Source: Talinum fruticosum
Taxonomy: Eukaryota; Streptophyta; Magnoliopsida; Caryophyllales; Talinaceae
DNA length: 64,000 nt
Reading direction: 5' to 3'
Assembly (NCBI GenBank): GCA_021018815.1
Contig: JAITYX010000016.1
Span: 4,045,001 to 4,109,000, forward strand
The position numbers and the translations under genes were made by a program. Under the pieces are notes generated by a model. It saw only the letters and a list, made by a program, of their open reading frames with translations, did no database searches and was not told the DNA's origin. Shown here piece by piece: positions 50,715-61,750 of this stretch. Positions within the stretch are counted from its first letter, which is position 1. Each line of letters starts with the position of its first letter.

Positions 50715-51585
50715 TTACATAGGTGATGAACCTAAATTGAGGGCGTTAACAAGCAGATCATCAAACTTGCTTCCTCCAGATGAAGAGTAAGTTGCACTTG
50801 GAGTTGGGCAAACACTGTCAAATTGATCCCACTCTTCACCCTTCACAAACACCCTCAGTTTCTCCCTACACATCCTCAATTGGTCCTCCAATAAACTCCT
50901 CTCAGACTCATGTTTCAGTATAATCCACTGAAGTGAATGAATGAGGTCTTGATCATAGAGCTGTTTCTCCTCAGATAGCCTCTGCAGTTGATTAGCATGC
51001 ATTTGAAGGGAGCTCTTCTCGTTCTGAAGGCGTAAGATCATTGCCATTGCCTCATCAGCAGCAGAAGCAGCAGCCATTCGCTCCTTCTCCAGCTCGCAAT
51101 GAGCAGCATTTGACCGTTGCCTTTCAGCCTTCACCATCTTTCTCAGGAGCATTACATCGAACAATTGGTCTTCATCACAACATTCGTTTTTTCCTCCTCT
51201 TCTCTCTCATATGCCACAAGACTATTCCTCCTGTCTCTTTGAAATCCACAATTTGAACTCAAAACTTCATCGATTTCCTCCATTTTTGGTCCCCACCACA
51301 ATCATTACGATTTTTATTACCAGAAACCCTTGAAACCCTTGTGGTCCCAGAATTAAAAGACAATTTCTTTCCACCATCAAATTCATCGCCATTTGAACAA
51401 ACTGACGAAGCCCCTTTTCTGAACTTGCAATGCCCACTAAACTGCAAAGCCTTAAACCCTAAAAAGAACATAAAGAACACCACCAATACATCCCAAAATT
51501 TCGCAAAACAACCAAAAATTAAAAACCCACATCCAAAATCACCACTTCTGCTGAGCAATAGCTTAAAACAGGAAGCAAGATCCAT
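50715..51585 (-). CDS. FLOURY1-like GTD-binding (DUF593) membrane protein, frame broken twice
   Basis: Starting at the conserved MDLASC start (51585), the protein has an N-terminal hydrophobic segment (about 15-45, with GFLIFGCF and FFMFFLGFKAL), a Ser/Asn/acidic linker, then the coiled-coil GTD-binding/zein-binding domain (FDVMLLRKMVKAERQ through ESERSLLEDQL). This is the plan of FLOURY1 and myosin-binding relatives, ER-membrane proteins that bind class XI myosin tails; maize FLO1 places zein in protein bodies. The reading frame moves through three phases: it changes at the A5 run (plus T5 51283-51287) and at the A6 run (plus T6 51187-51192), each as if one A were missing. With those read through, the product would be about 290 residues, a normal length. 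So it is either a sequencing artefact or a recent pseudogene. An upstream in-frame ATG at 51765 would add 60 hydrophobic residues. The last codons overlap a GTAAGT donor. Confidence 0.75.
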
Positions 51586-51628
51586 CAGCAGAAAACCCAC
51601 TAAGACCCGAAAAACCCTTTTGTAAAAC

Positions 51629-52250
51629 TCCAGCACTGAACAAAGAGCAATCAAGAAACAGAGGCGACCCATCACCTTGCATTGGATATGGAGAGAGATT
51701 TTGTACAGGAAAGAGAGAAAGTTCACTCCTTTTGATGACAGAGAAAACAGATAGAAGACCGCCATGGAAGAACAAACTTATGGGTACGAGGCAAGGGAGA
51801 TTTACCCACATGGAAAGCACACTAGCGTTGAGTTCGGTGAGAATTAAGGGCCGATAGAAATGGGATCAATTGCAAATTCCAGCAGAAATTGCTGTTATTT
51901 ATAATATTATATGTTTTTTTTTTGTCTGAATAAATCTTGCAATTTGGATATGTAGAACAAATCCAATATTTTATTGAAAAAGATTAGATGAGGATTACAC
52001 TAGATGAGTGCAACGGTCATATATTTTAATGAGACGAGATCATGGTGAGAGAATGAAATTTTGTTATTGTATTTTAGTGAAGGTTTATGTTAGAAGTGAG
52101 GTATACACTGGAATTGGGGAGTTACAATAGGAGGATAAAGATATAATATAAGTGAGTAAATGAGGAATATATTGTTATCGTATATTGATTACTTAATAAT
52201 ATTTTTATATCATTAGTATTAAAAGTGAAATCAATATAATTTTGATGGGT
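51629..52250. repeat. Duplicated segment A: 5' flank of the FLOURY1-like gene
   Basis: This leader plus upstream flank is similar to 60636-61200 in the same orientation, sharing for example CAATCAAGAAACAGAGGCGA and GATTTACCCACATGGAAAGC. Its AT-rich far part (from about 51880) also occurs at 53140-53380 and 61230-61390. Confidence 0.8.
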
Positions 52251-52615
52251 TGTTAAAAGTAATAAAAATATTAATGTTTAAAAACATTTTTCAAAAGTAA
52301 TATGAGTAAATAAATGAAAAATATATTCTTGTTTTATACTAACAATTTATATGGATAACTTGGCAATATTTTTGTATTGTTAACATTGAAAGTGTTATTG
52401 ATGTAAATTTTAATGGACGTTAAAAATGATGAGAATATTGATATGTTAAAAACAATGCTTCAAAGTAACGAGTGAATAAAAGAGAAATATATTCTATTTA
52501 CAAGTCGGGCAATATTTTGTGCCATTAACATTAAAAGTGATATTGAGGTGAATCTTGATGAGGAGGATTGTTCAAAATAATGATAATGTTGATGTGTTGA
52601 CAAAATTCCTCCAAA
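52145..52615. repeat. Tandem repeat, three ~160-bp units
   Basis: Units share GAGTAAATGA..AATATATTCT, a CAATATTTTTGT-like segment, TTAACATTAAAAGTGATATTGA and TTGATGTGTTRAAAAC. Related partial units recur at about 53365-53570. Confidence 0.65.
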
Positions 52616-52629
52616 GATTATAATAATTA

Positions 52630-53160
52630 TGGAGTTATAGAAGGCACAAATTTAGTAATCAATTACATGATGCGACGTGAAAGTTAAATAATTCTTATTC
52701 AACGAATAACAAATGACCACGTGTATGCATTTTATTAAGTGCATCCGAGAGCTTATGCTCCCAGTCGTGACATCACTGCCAAGCCACACTCTTTTTTTCC
52801 AGTTTTTATTGGTGACCTCTACAATTATTTTTTTAATTAAAAAAATCATCTTTTTAAAAATCAGGAGAGCGAATCTCTTCACCATAGCAATTGTCATTGT
52901 TCACGCTTGCAATTCTTTATTATTGTCTTCTTATAATATTAGAATTATTAATTTATCTATCAATTAATATTAGAACAATTTTTTTTTTTGGTTTTAAATT
53001 TTTGTCACTTTGTTCATTATATGAAGTGGCTTTGTTCATTGGAATATGTAAGAGTATTTACTTTTTGATATTTTTAAATTTTGTTTATTGTATTTTATCC
53101 TTTTATTTGTGATAACAACTTAATGAACAATAATTGTTTATAGTATTGTATGATTTTTTT
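52630..53160. repeat. Duplicated segment B, copy 1 (contains the MITE empty site)
   Basis: Similar to 53575-54500: shared words include CGAGAGCTTATGCTCCCAGT, CCATAGCAATTG, GTTCACGCTTGCAATTC and TTTGTTCATTGGAATATG. Copy 2 has a MITE where this copy reads TTTTGATATTTTTAAATTT (about 53055). Confidence 0.8.
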
Positions 53161-53574
53161 AGGGAAAATCTTACAATTTGGATAAAAAAACAAATCCAAT
53201 GCTTTGTTGAAAAAATTAGATGATATTTCACTAGTTGGGGGCAACGATAATATATCTTTTTATGAAAAGAAATCACGATGATATCATGAAACTTTATTAT
53301 TATATTTTAGTGAAGGTTTCTGAGTTGAGAGTAGAGTATATGTTGGAGTTTGGGAGTTAGAATATGTTAATATGTTAAAAGTAATGAAAATGTTAATATG
53401 TTAAAAACATTCTTCTAAAGTAATGAATGAGTAAATGAGAAATATATTTTTGTTCTATTCTGACAATTTGATAATATTTTGTGTCGTTAACATGAAACTT
53501 GATATTGATGTGAATCTTGATGAGGATCGTTAAAAGTAATGATAATATTGACGTGTTCACAAAATTCCTCCAAA

Positions 53575-54500
53575 TTTTATAATAATTAAATAATTTTTAT
53601 TCAACAAATAACAAATGATTATATGTATGCATTTTATTATGTACACCGAGAGCTTATGCTCCCAGTATTAATATCACAGCCAAGTTAGTCTCACATTGCC
53701 ACACGATTTGCTTTTTTTTTTTTTTCCAGTTTTTATCAGTGACCTCTACAGTTATTTTTCTAAAATTAAAAATCACATTTCTAATAATCAAAAGATGGAA
53801 TCTGTTTACCATAGCAATTGCCAATGTTCACGCTTGCAATTCTTTATTATTGCTTTCTTCTAATATTAGAATTATTAATTTATCTATCAATTAATATTAG
53901 AACAATTTTTTTTGTTTTAAGTTGTTGTCGGTTTGTTCATTATAGGGAGTGGTTTGTTCATTGGAATATGTAAGAGTATTTACTTTTATGCCTGTTCGGC
54001 AAAATGAGACTGTTTGAGTAGCGGATAAATGTTTGTTTAGGCGATAAGCTGTTTAGGTAGTCGATAACTATTAGATTTTAGTTGTTAGCGGATAGCTCGT
54101 TCAATTGAGCGGTTGAATAAATGTGTTCGGTAAATTTAGTCTGTTGAGTTAGGCTGATTATTGTAAATTGACGTAAAAGGATATAAATAATTTGTTAAAT
54201 ATAAATTAATGAAGGGATTTTTTGTCAAAAAATATAAAACGCTACTTTTAAATGTGAAAAGCTAATATTCTTAGCTTTTCGAAACACTACTTGAAACGCT
54301 AAAAGCTACTGCAAACGCTAATTAAAACACTACCTTACCGAACGCTAATATTTGGTTGATTAGTGTTTTGACTTAGTCATAACGCTAAAAGCTACTCAAA
54401 ACGTTGTTGCCGAACGAGGTCTTAATATGTTTAAATTTTATTTATTATACTTTATCCTTTTATTTATGATAACAACTTAATGAACAATAATTGTGTTAGG
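53575..54500. repeat. Duplicated segment B, copy 2 (MITE-filled)
   Basis: Direct copy of 52630-53160 about 930 bp downstream, interrupted by the 433-bp MITE at 53989-54421. Confidence 0.8.
53989..54421 (+). mobile_element. 433-bp Tourist-like MITE with TTA target duplication
   Basis: Ends TGCCTGTTCGGCAA and, reversed, GACCTCGTTCGGCAA form a TIR with one indel. TTA flanks both sides (53986-53988 and 54422-54424). The paralogous segment B copy 1 lacks the element at exactly this place. A TTA duplication and GTTCGG-type TIR are the signature of PIF/Harbinger-derived Tourist MITEs. It has no coding capacity. Confidence 0.85.
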
Positions 54501-55109
54501 GATGAACATTGAGTTTTTTTAATATTTTTTTATAATGTTTATCAAAAGTGGATATTTGTTCATCTTATATCTTGAGATTGTTAATTAAAATTAACCACTT
54601 TGTTAATCGAACATGTTGATAGTGTTCATTAAGATTAGAATTATTTTGAGGTAGTTCACTGATATCGGCCAATTTATTCATAGGTTGTTCTAATAATGTT
54701 TAGCGAAAGATGATTATGTGTTCATTAGATACATTAATTAAAAACAAGGTTGATTATGCAATGATCTTTAAAAAGGTTCATGAAGTGAGATTTTTAGGTT
54801 TATCCATATCCAAATAGGGTTCGTTCACTTATAAGAGATGTCTTAATAATATTATTCACTTAAAGTTAAATATGTGCTTAGTATATATCTTGAAATTGTT
54901 AATTAAAATACGTCAATCTGTTCACTAGTATTGTCTATTTGTTCATTGAGTGTCTTTGGTAACGTGTCTTATGTATTGATTAATTAATTCCTATGTCATC
55001 AATTTTATTGTATATGATTATGGTAGATTTCATTAATATAGTTCGTTGCAAGGTGATTAGTTAATCATTTTCTGTTTTGAAAGGGGTAAATACATATGTA
55101 ATAGACTTA
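54501..55109. other. AT-rich stretch with recurrent GTTCATT words
   Basis: GTTCATTA/TGTTCACT-like words recur throughout, as in segment B, suggesting the same old repeat family. No gene. Confidence 0.4.
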
Positions 55110-55920
55110 GGGTCGTTTGGTTCACTAGCACTCGAATGAAATGAAACGAAACCTTAAATTCGACAAGAATGGAATGAGACTTGATTTATGAAATTAAGTG
55201 TTTGTTTCATATCGGGAATGAAATCGAACTCAATTTGTAATACTTGGTTTAGTTATGAAATTAAATCAAAAATCTTTTTAAATACATTTCCCTAAACTAA
55301 AATTATATTTTCCTTGTAAATGTGAAGAATTACTTTCAAACCTTTATTTTTTTAAATAAATTATATTTATTATCATTGATTAATCTTTTATTTTTTGTCA
55401 AATTTACAGACCAAAATTATATACCATTGTACCAAAAACAAATGACAACAAAATCAAAATAACAACAAATGAACTTCATAAGCTTTATTTGAAAATAGTT
55501 TCATAACATGTTCTTATTAAAATTAGCAAATAAGATCCATGTTAACCTTAATCTATATGCAAAAGTGACATTTTCCATATAAACTTTATCATTTATGTAT
55601 CATTTGAAAAATTTAAGTGACATATCATAAATCATAAAATAAAAATAAACATAAGTATATTTTATTAATAATTGGGATTTACTTGAAAAATGAAAGAAAA
55701 TGGGATTTCATGAATATATTTTTTTTGGAAAAAAATCGATTCCTTAAAGGAATGGGATTTGATACATCTAAAGGAGGAATCAAAATATTTGGATTTGAAG
55801 AGGATTTGATACCCCTAAAAATTAAATCTCATTCCTTAAAAATTCAACCGGACACAAGTTATGAAAACTTATACCTAAAGATATCAAATTCTATTCCCTA
55901 ACCTCCAACCAAACAACCCC
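55110..55920. mobile_element. Putative TIR element, ~810 bp
   Basis: Left end GGGTCGTTTGGTT and, reversed, right end GGGGTTGTTTGGTTGG are inverted repeats of the kind common in plant hAT/Harbinger-like non-autonomous elements. No clean target duplication is visible. The short open frame at 55683-55901 has no known domain. It abuts the 3' end of the LINE remnant. Confidence 0.45.
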
Positions 55921-55921
55921 T

Positions 55922-56082
55922 CGGAAAACTCTTCTTACAAGAGATCTACCTAAATTATCATCAACTAAAATAGACGAGAGCTCATGATCGGTACAAGTGT
56001 CCCAAATCATAAGGGAAAGAAATGGATGGCTTTGACGTGTCGCCCAATCAAGCTGCTTGGTTAGCTTCTTTAAAAGTATTGT
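55922..56082 (-). mobile_element. LINE remnant, 3' part (RNase H end)
   Basis: On the minus strand, translation in two frames gives KEANQAA then DWATRQSHPFLS, matching the EANQxAD motif at the C-terminus of the RNase H domain of plant L1-type LINEs. It is the continuation of the LINE at 57600-60590, separated from it by the CACTA-like element. Confidence 0.6.
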
Positions 56083-57599
56083 CACTAATACGAAATCGCT
56101 TTTAACGACGGTTCAAAGGACAAACCGTCATGAAAAGTGGACCTATGACATTTTTGTAAATAAGCGGCGTTATTTACCACCTATGACGACGGTTGTTTTA
56201 ATGAACCGTCGTCATATGTTGACTTTTAACTACGATTCATTCGACTTTTAACTACGGTTTTTATTTGAATCGTAGTGAAAAGTTTGTCGGACTTTTAACT
56301 ACGGTTCTCTCATTTGAGCTGTAGTTAAAAGTTTTTCATTTTTAGGTTTAAAGTTTTTCATTTTCGGAAAATCCATTAACCTTAACCGTGTCTCCCTCTC
56401 TCTCCTATCGAACGTCGCTTAATCGCCCTCACCCCTCTTTCTCTCGATCTTCCATCGAACGCCTCCCTTCTCTCTCTGTTCGGTCTCCCATTGAGCTTGA
56501 AAACTTCCCTCTTTCTCTCTCTCCCGCTCTCTTTTCGGTCTCCTATGGAGCTTGAAAACCTCCTTCTCTTTCTCTCATGGCCCTTGAAAGACCTCCCTCT
56601 CTCTCTCTCATGGCGCTTAAAAGATCCCCCTTTCTCTCTTCGAACGACCGCTTGAAAAATTGGGTGCTTTCAATCTCAAGGGTAAGCACCGTCGACGGCA
56701 TGTTCTTCATTGACGAGACATTAGGGGCTTCCGATCTCCGAGGTTGAATACCGTCGCTGGCCGAAGTGGAGACAATTGTCCCGACTCCTCCACTATCGTC
56801 TCCGCCGGAGACGAAGCCGTGGCTCGGTAGGCGAATAACGAGCATCGGCGTCCGATTCAAGTCGGAGTGAAGTTGAAGTAACCATCAGCTATGAATCAGT
56901 AGAAACTTCACACGTGGAAAAAGGAGAGAGAAAGAGAGCGAGAGAGAGAGAGATCCACGGTGAGAAAACGTAAAAATTGGCTCGGATCGGGGCTACCGAA
57001 TTTGAAGAGAAGTTGAAGTAGACCGGTAAAGATCTCCAGTTCTACAAGTGTTTGACGGTGTGAGGATTGCTTTTGAGCGATTGAATTCGATTGAATAAAC
57101 ACATTTTGGATTTTGATGCAATTCATATTTCAAATCTTACTTGTTAAATTCATGGTTAAAATCTCATTCTTCTCATCAACTTTTAAGTTTTTAGATCTAG
57201 ATTGTTTTTTTAGTTTGTCTTTGTAGTGTTCAAATCTATTCTAGTGTTAGAATTTGAGCTTGATTTTATTGTATAATATGAACTGGAAATTGGAGACTCT
57301 TTCCGTTGTTTGAGGAATTTTGTGTTCATATCTTGCTGATTGTGTTCTGCTATTGCGTTCTCGAAACGTCTCTCCCTGAATAATTTATTTTTAAAAAAAT
57401 AATTGCATTTATGGCGATGGTTCTTCAAAAAGAATTGTCGTTATAGGTCACTTATAATGACGGTTCTCTTGAAGAACCGTCGTCATAGATGTTCTTTTTA
57501 GTACGGTTTTGAACCATAGTCAAAGGTTGTACATACAACAACGCTCGAATACACGATGTCGGTTAACCATAGTTAAATGTCGTTTTTAACCGTAGAGTG
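56083..57599. mobile_element. Non-autonomous CACTA-like transposon, 1517 bp
   Basis: Begins CACTAATACG; the reverse complement of the right end begins CACTCTACGG. Both subterminal zones (56096-56340 and 57410-57580) hold repeated small palindromes built on ACGACGGTT..AACCGTCGT and AACTACGGTT..GTAGTTAAAAG, typical of plant En/Spm subterminal repeats. No transposase frame. The 3-bp target duplication is not clean (TGT left, GTG right). The inner part is GC-richer with CT tracts and may include captured host sequence. It splits the LINE RNase H region. Confidence 0.7.
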
Positions 57600-60590
57600 G
57601 TGGGTTATGAGATATCTTGTTGACCTTTGTGCTGAATTTGATAATACCTTGGATGATTTACTCAATCTGCCATGGACACCAAATGCAACCTTTTAGTGCT
57701 TGAATGACAATGTTGTTATATCATTCAACCTGGAATTTTTGGAATCCCATTTTTTATGCTTCATGTATACCATTTCTTAATTCTATGGCTTTAGCCACAA
57801 AGATTGATGTTTTCCCTAGGTTATATGCTCCTCCTCCGACGAACCTTCCCTAGTGATTGTGTAGAACAAACCTTGTTGCGGCTATAGACGGTTTTTGCAT
57901 TCGTCAAAATTAAGTTTGACAAATTTCGGATCAGGTCGATTCCACTTGAAATAATTGGCCTCTTTGGAGGATAAGACGAATTTTGTAGTCCATAGCTATT
58001 AGCTATGATCATTGACCCTAAGCCTAGTATGCCATTCAACAAATGTCCTCTTTGCTTGAATAATGACTTTAACCGAGTGTAAAAGATTTATTCTTGAACA
58101 CCACCACATTACGCTCTTTCCAAATGTTCCAAAGAAGAAATGTGAAACGTTGAAGCTCTCTTGCAGCAATATTAGCTTTAAAATGAAGTATAAAATCTTT
58201 TCTAGTACCATCAACCGGAATTTGGCAGGCCTAAAAGCGAGCCACCTATGTAAATTGGCATTCTTCCACGTGTCTTTTATGTAATGGCAATGATAAAAGA
58301 GGTTACAAAGTGATTCAGGAAAACATTGGCACAATGGGCACTTAGGGTCGATTTGTAACCCTCTCTTCAATAAAGGCCTTTTATAGGAAGACTATCATGG
58401 AACATTTGCCACAAGAAGATTTTTAGTTTGGTTAGGACGTTTAATTTCCAAATCCAATTCCCTTCCCATGCCTAGTTATGCTTAAGATCATGACATAAAC
58501 AAGTGGCAGACTTGGTAGTAAATTACCCACTACCAGTGATCCCCCAAAAGGAGTTATCGGGTATCGAATGGATCGATATCGGGATACTAGTTGTCATATG
58601 AACTATATTTATAGGGAGCATTAATTCTAGTTTGAGATGGTCCCACTTATTGCTCCCACAAAAAAAAAAATTCACAAACATGAGTGTTAGGATCCGAGGA
58701 AAATATTTGGGTCATCTTTGGTTAGATCAACAAAATTAACTTCGAGTGCACGAAATATGTATCCAAAACTTAACACTTTTGACATCCCTAATTCGCCATC
58801 AAATGCCCGAGTGATCGTGTAGAGTAGCATTTGGTCAAATTTCTCTAAACCCAAGAATATGACTGTTTGAGCAAATTTTGGAAAGATCCTGTCCGATTAA
58901 AGTATTTAATTCTCATTTGACTCGCCCACGGATGATACGGTTCATTGATAATTTTCCAAACTAATTTACCTCGAAATGTTAAATTGTTGATTGCTTGATC
59001 TTGCGAAGCCCGAGTCCTCCTAAGGACTTTGGTCTACAAATTTTGTCCCGAGGATATTAACGATATTATTTTACGAGACGTAGATGATTTCTAGAAGAAG
59101 TCTCTACTAATTTTATCTAATTGATGACACGTAAATTTAGGCATTTGGAAACATTGCATTATATGAGCGAGGTAATGATTCTAAATTTGTTTAGATAAGT
59201 ACCATTCTTCTAGTTTTAAAAAACGAGTTAGCCTTCCAACTTGATAACTTACTATTCATTGTTTCAAATAAGGAGGAAAAGAAAAGGCAATTTATTCCTG
59301 CCGTAGACTGTTGATACCGGTAGCCATATTCTTATCATTGATAGTTGCTTTGGTGAGAAAATCATGGTTGATTTATGATAATTCACCTTTTGCCCAAACA
59401 CTTGCTCAAAATATATCCAAAACATTTTTAAGAAAACGAATAGACTTTGCTTTATCTTTGCAAAATAGGAGGTTATCATCTGCAAAGAGGAGATAGGGAA
59501 TTTGCATTCCTGGGAGCAAATATTAATGCCTATGCCATTTTCCTAAATACCGGTAGCCATATTCTTAAGTCATAGGTAAGAGTTTTCATACAAATAAGGA
59601 AGAGATAGAGTAATAAAGGGTCATTCCCATACTTGGTTTGATAAATCTACAAGGTTGATCACCGATGATCAAACAATACGTAAATGTAGAAATACATTGT
59701 TGAACCCACTTGTATCCATAGGGGAACTGAGTTGGGTGAGACATTGTATAATGAATCCTCATTAAACTCCATCATATGTCTTTTCCATATCTAATTTCGA
59801 GCTATGCAATGATTTTTTTTCCTTTCGAAACTTTAAACTTGAAAACCTCATGGGCAAGTAAAATGGTATTGTGAATTTGTCTTCCTAGAACGAAGGCACT
59901 AAACAAGGTTTTAGCCTATTGACCATAACTTTGAAAATAATCTTATAGAAAGTGTTGCATAAACTGATAGGTCTATAGTGGTTCGTAGTATGTTGATCAG
60001 CAATCTTAGGTATAAGAGCTATAAACATGTGGTTAGTTTCTTTAAAGATTTTTCCTATTTTGAAAAATTCATGAACTGCATCGTAGATTGAAGGGCCTAA
60101 AATATCCCGAGTATGTCCGAAAGCACCGAAGCCATCTAGTCCTGGTGCTCTAAAAGAGTCCATTTGAGAGATAACATGATGAATTTCTTCATTAATGATG
60201 GGGCGTATAAGCTCAACACTTTAAGAATCACTTATTCTTTTTGGAATCATTTTTACGTATATAAATACCTCTTTAGAAGCTATGAATCTATCTTTGAAAT
60301 CACGAATAAATGTATTCTAGATATGCTCAATATCCTCAATCCAAACACCCGAAGGGTCTTTAATTCTCGGGACGAGTACTTTTCTTCTTTTTGTAATTGA
60401 CAACCCTATTAAAGAAACGGGAATTATGATCTCCTTTTGTAAGCCATTTTTTTCTATTATATTTTCCCCAAAATCGTTAATTAAACATTAACATCTTTTC
60501 TCTTTGTCTAACAAGTCTTCCATGCCGGTTATTAAGTCCGTAGCTCGGAGGATCATTCAAAAGACGTTATTCAACAAACTTCAATTTGTC
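57600..60590 (-). mobile_element. Decayed L1-type LINE (reverse transcriptase, zinc-binding, RNase H)
   Basis: Reading down the minus strand, pieces in shifting frames match ORF2 of plant LINEs in order: WLTKGDHNSRFF-like segment (about 60460-60400), RT start SFRAPGLDGFGAF (60160 region), HYRPISLCNTFYKIIFKVMV (59990-59930), the catalytic LFADDNLLFC box (about 59492-59463), FGQKVNYHKS, a zinc-binding CPLCQ..E..NLFYHC block (58340-58290, zf-RVT), and an RNase H domain near 57850-57600. Stops and frame changes are many, so it is dead. The 5' part (endonuclease, ORF1) is absent, as in 5'-truncated insertions. Confidence 0.85.
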
Positions 60591-60635
60591 ATTTTTTTTC
60601 GTAATTTGATACTAAAATTATATAGTCTCTGTACT

Positions 60636-61200
60636 TTAGCACTGAACAGAAGGCAATCAAGAAACAGAGGCGACCTATCACCCTACATTGAATTGAAAGA
60701 GATTTTGTATAGGAAAAGAGAAAGTTCGCTCTTTTTGATAAGAAAGAGAAGATATGGAAGGCCGTCATGAAAGAACAAACTTGACGAGTGCGAGGTAAGG
60801 GAAGATTTACCCACATGGAAAGCACAATCGCGAGGAGTTCAGTGACATTTAAGCTCAATAGTAAAACAAATTCCAACAGTAAATTGTTGTTATTTATAAT
60901 ATTATATGATTTTTTTAGGAAAAATCATGCAATTTGGATATAAGAAAAATTTAATTAACTTTTTTGAAAAAGATTAGGTTTGACTACGTGAAGCAATGGT
61001 AAAGTTTGTTTGATAAGACGAGATCATGAAACTTTATTATTGTATTTTAGTGAATGTTTCTAAATTGATAGTAGAGTTGAGATTTGGAAGTCTAGAATAC
61101 GAGCGGTCAAGAAGTAATATAAGTGAGTAAATAAGAAATATATTTTTATTGTATAATTATCACTTAATCATATTTTTGTATCATTAAGGCCGATAATAAT
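60636..61200. pseudogene. Truncated copy of the FLOURY1-like gene 5' end and flank
   Basis: Similar to 51629-52200 in the same orientation. On the minus strand it still reads IQCRVIGRLCFLIAFCSVL, against IQCKVMGRLCFLIALCSVLE in the parent leader, and stops matching just before the conserved MDLASC start, so it holds leader and promoter flank but no coding domain. The LINE borders it on the left. Confidence 0.7.
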
Positions 61201-61229
61201 GTGATGAACTGTAAATTTCAACAGTAAAT

Positions 61230-61395
61230 TGTTGTTATTTATAGTATTGTATGAATTTTTATTGAAAAAATCTTGCAATTTGGATATATAGAACAAATCC
61301 AATGCTTTATTGAAAAAGATTAGATGAGGATTCCACTAGGTGAGGGCAACGGTCCTATATTTTGATGAGATGAGATTATGGTGAGAGGATATAAT
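61230..61395. repeat. Further copy of the AT-rich flank repeat
   Basis: Repeats TGTTGTTATTTATAGTATTG, ATCTTGCAATTTGGATAT, AACAAATCCAATGCTTTATTG and GATTAGATGAGGATT as in 51890-52010 and 53140-53220. Confidence 0.75.
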
Positions 61396-61398
61396 TTT

Positions 61399-61750
61399 AA
61401 GATATAGTATAATGTATTATTTATATATTTTTTTCTAATGTTAGGTAATACATGTATTAATTTTTATTAATTAATTTATTTTAGATAAAAGAAATATAAT
61501 TAGCTAATAGTATAACATTAATATATTAAATAATATATAATATATTAATCAAAATAATAATATAATTTGTAATTTATAATGTAGTCATTTTTAAATAAAG
61601 ATGGTTAGTTATCACCAACTTAGTGCATAATTTTATTTGGCAACACAAATGATAATAGTTATAATATATTCAAATTATAAAAAAATAAAATATCTTAAAA
61701 TGTTAATGTGCACAATAAGTTTAGGACCAACATTAACTTACTAACTCATT
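61399..61750. repeat. Dispersed AT-rich repeat, copy 2
   Basis: Same-orientation match to 31809-32250: TTAATTTTTATTAATTAATT, TTTTAGATAAAAGAAATATAAT, TTTTTAAATAAAGATG and ATAATAGTTATAATAT occur in the same order. It carries one copy of the inner unit that is doubled in the other location. Confidence 0.7.

Noticed and set aside
55683..55901. 72-codon open frame
   Set aside because: Lies inside the putative TIR element and has no recognisable domain.
57210..57428. Open frame at the right end of the CACTA-like element
   Set aside because: Short, Asn/Lys-rich, formed in AT-rich subterminal sequence; no transposase motif.
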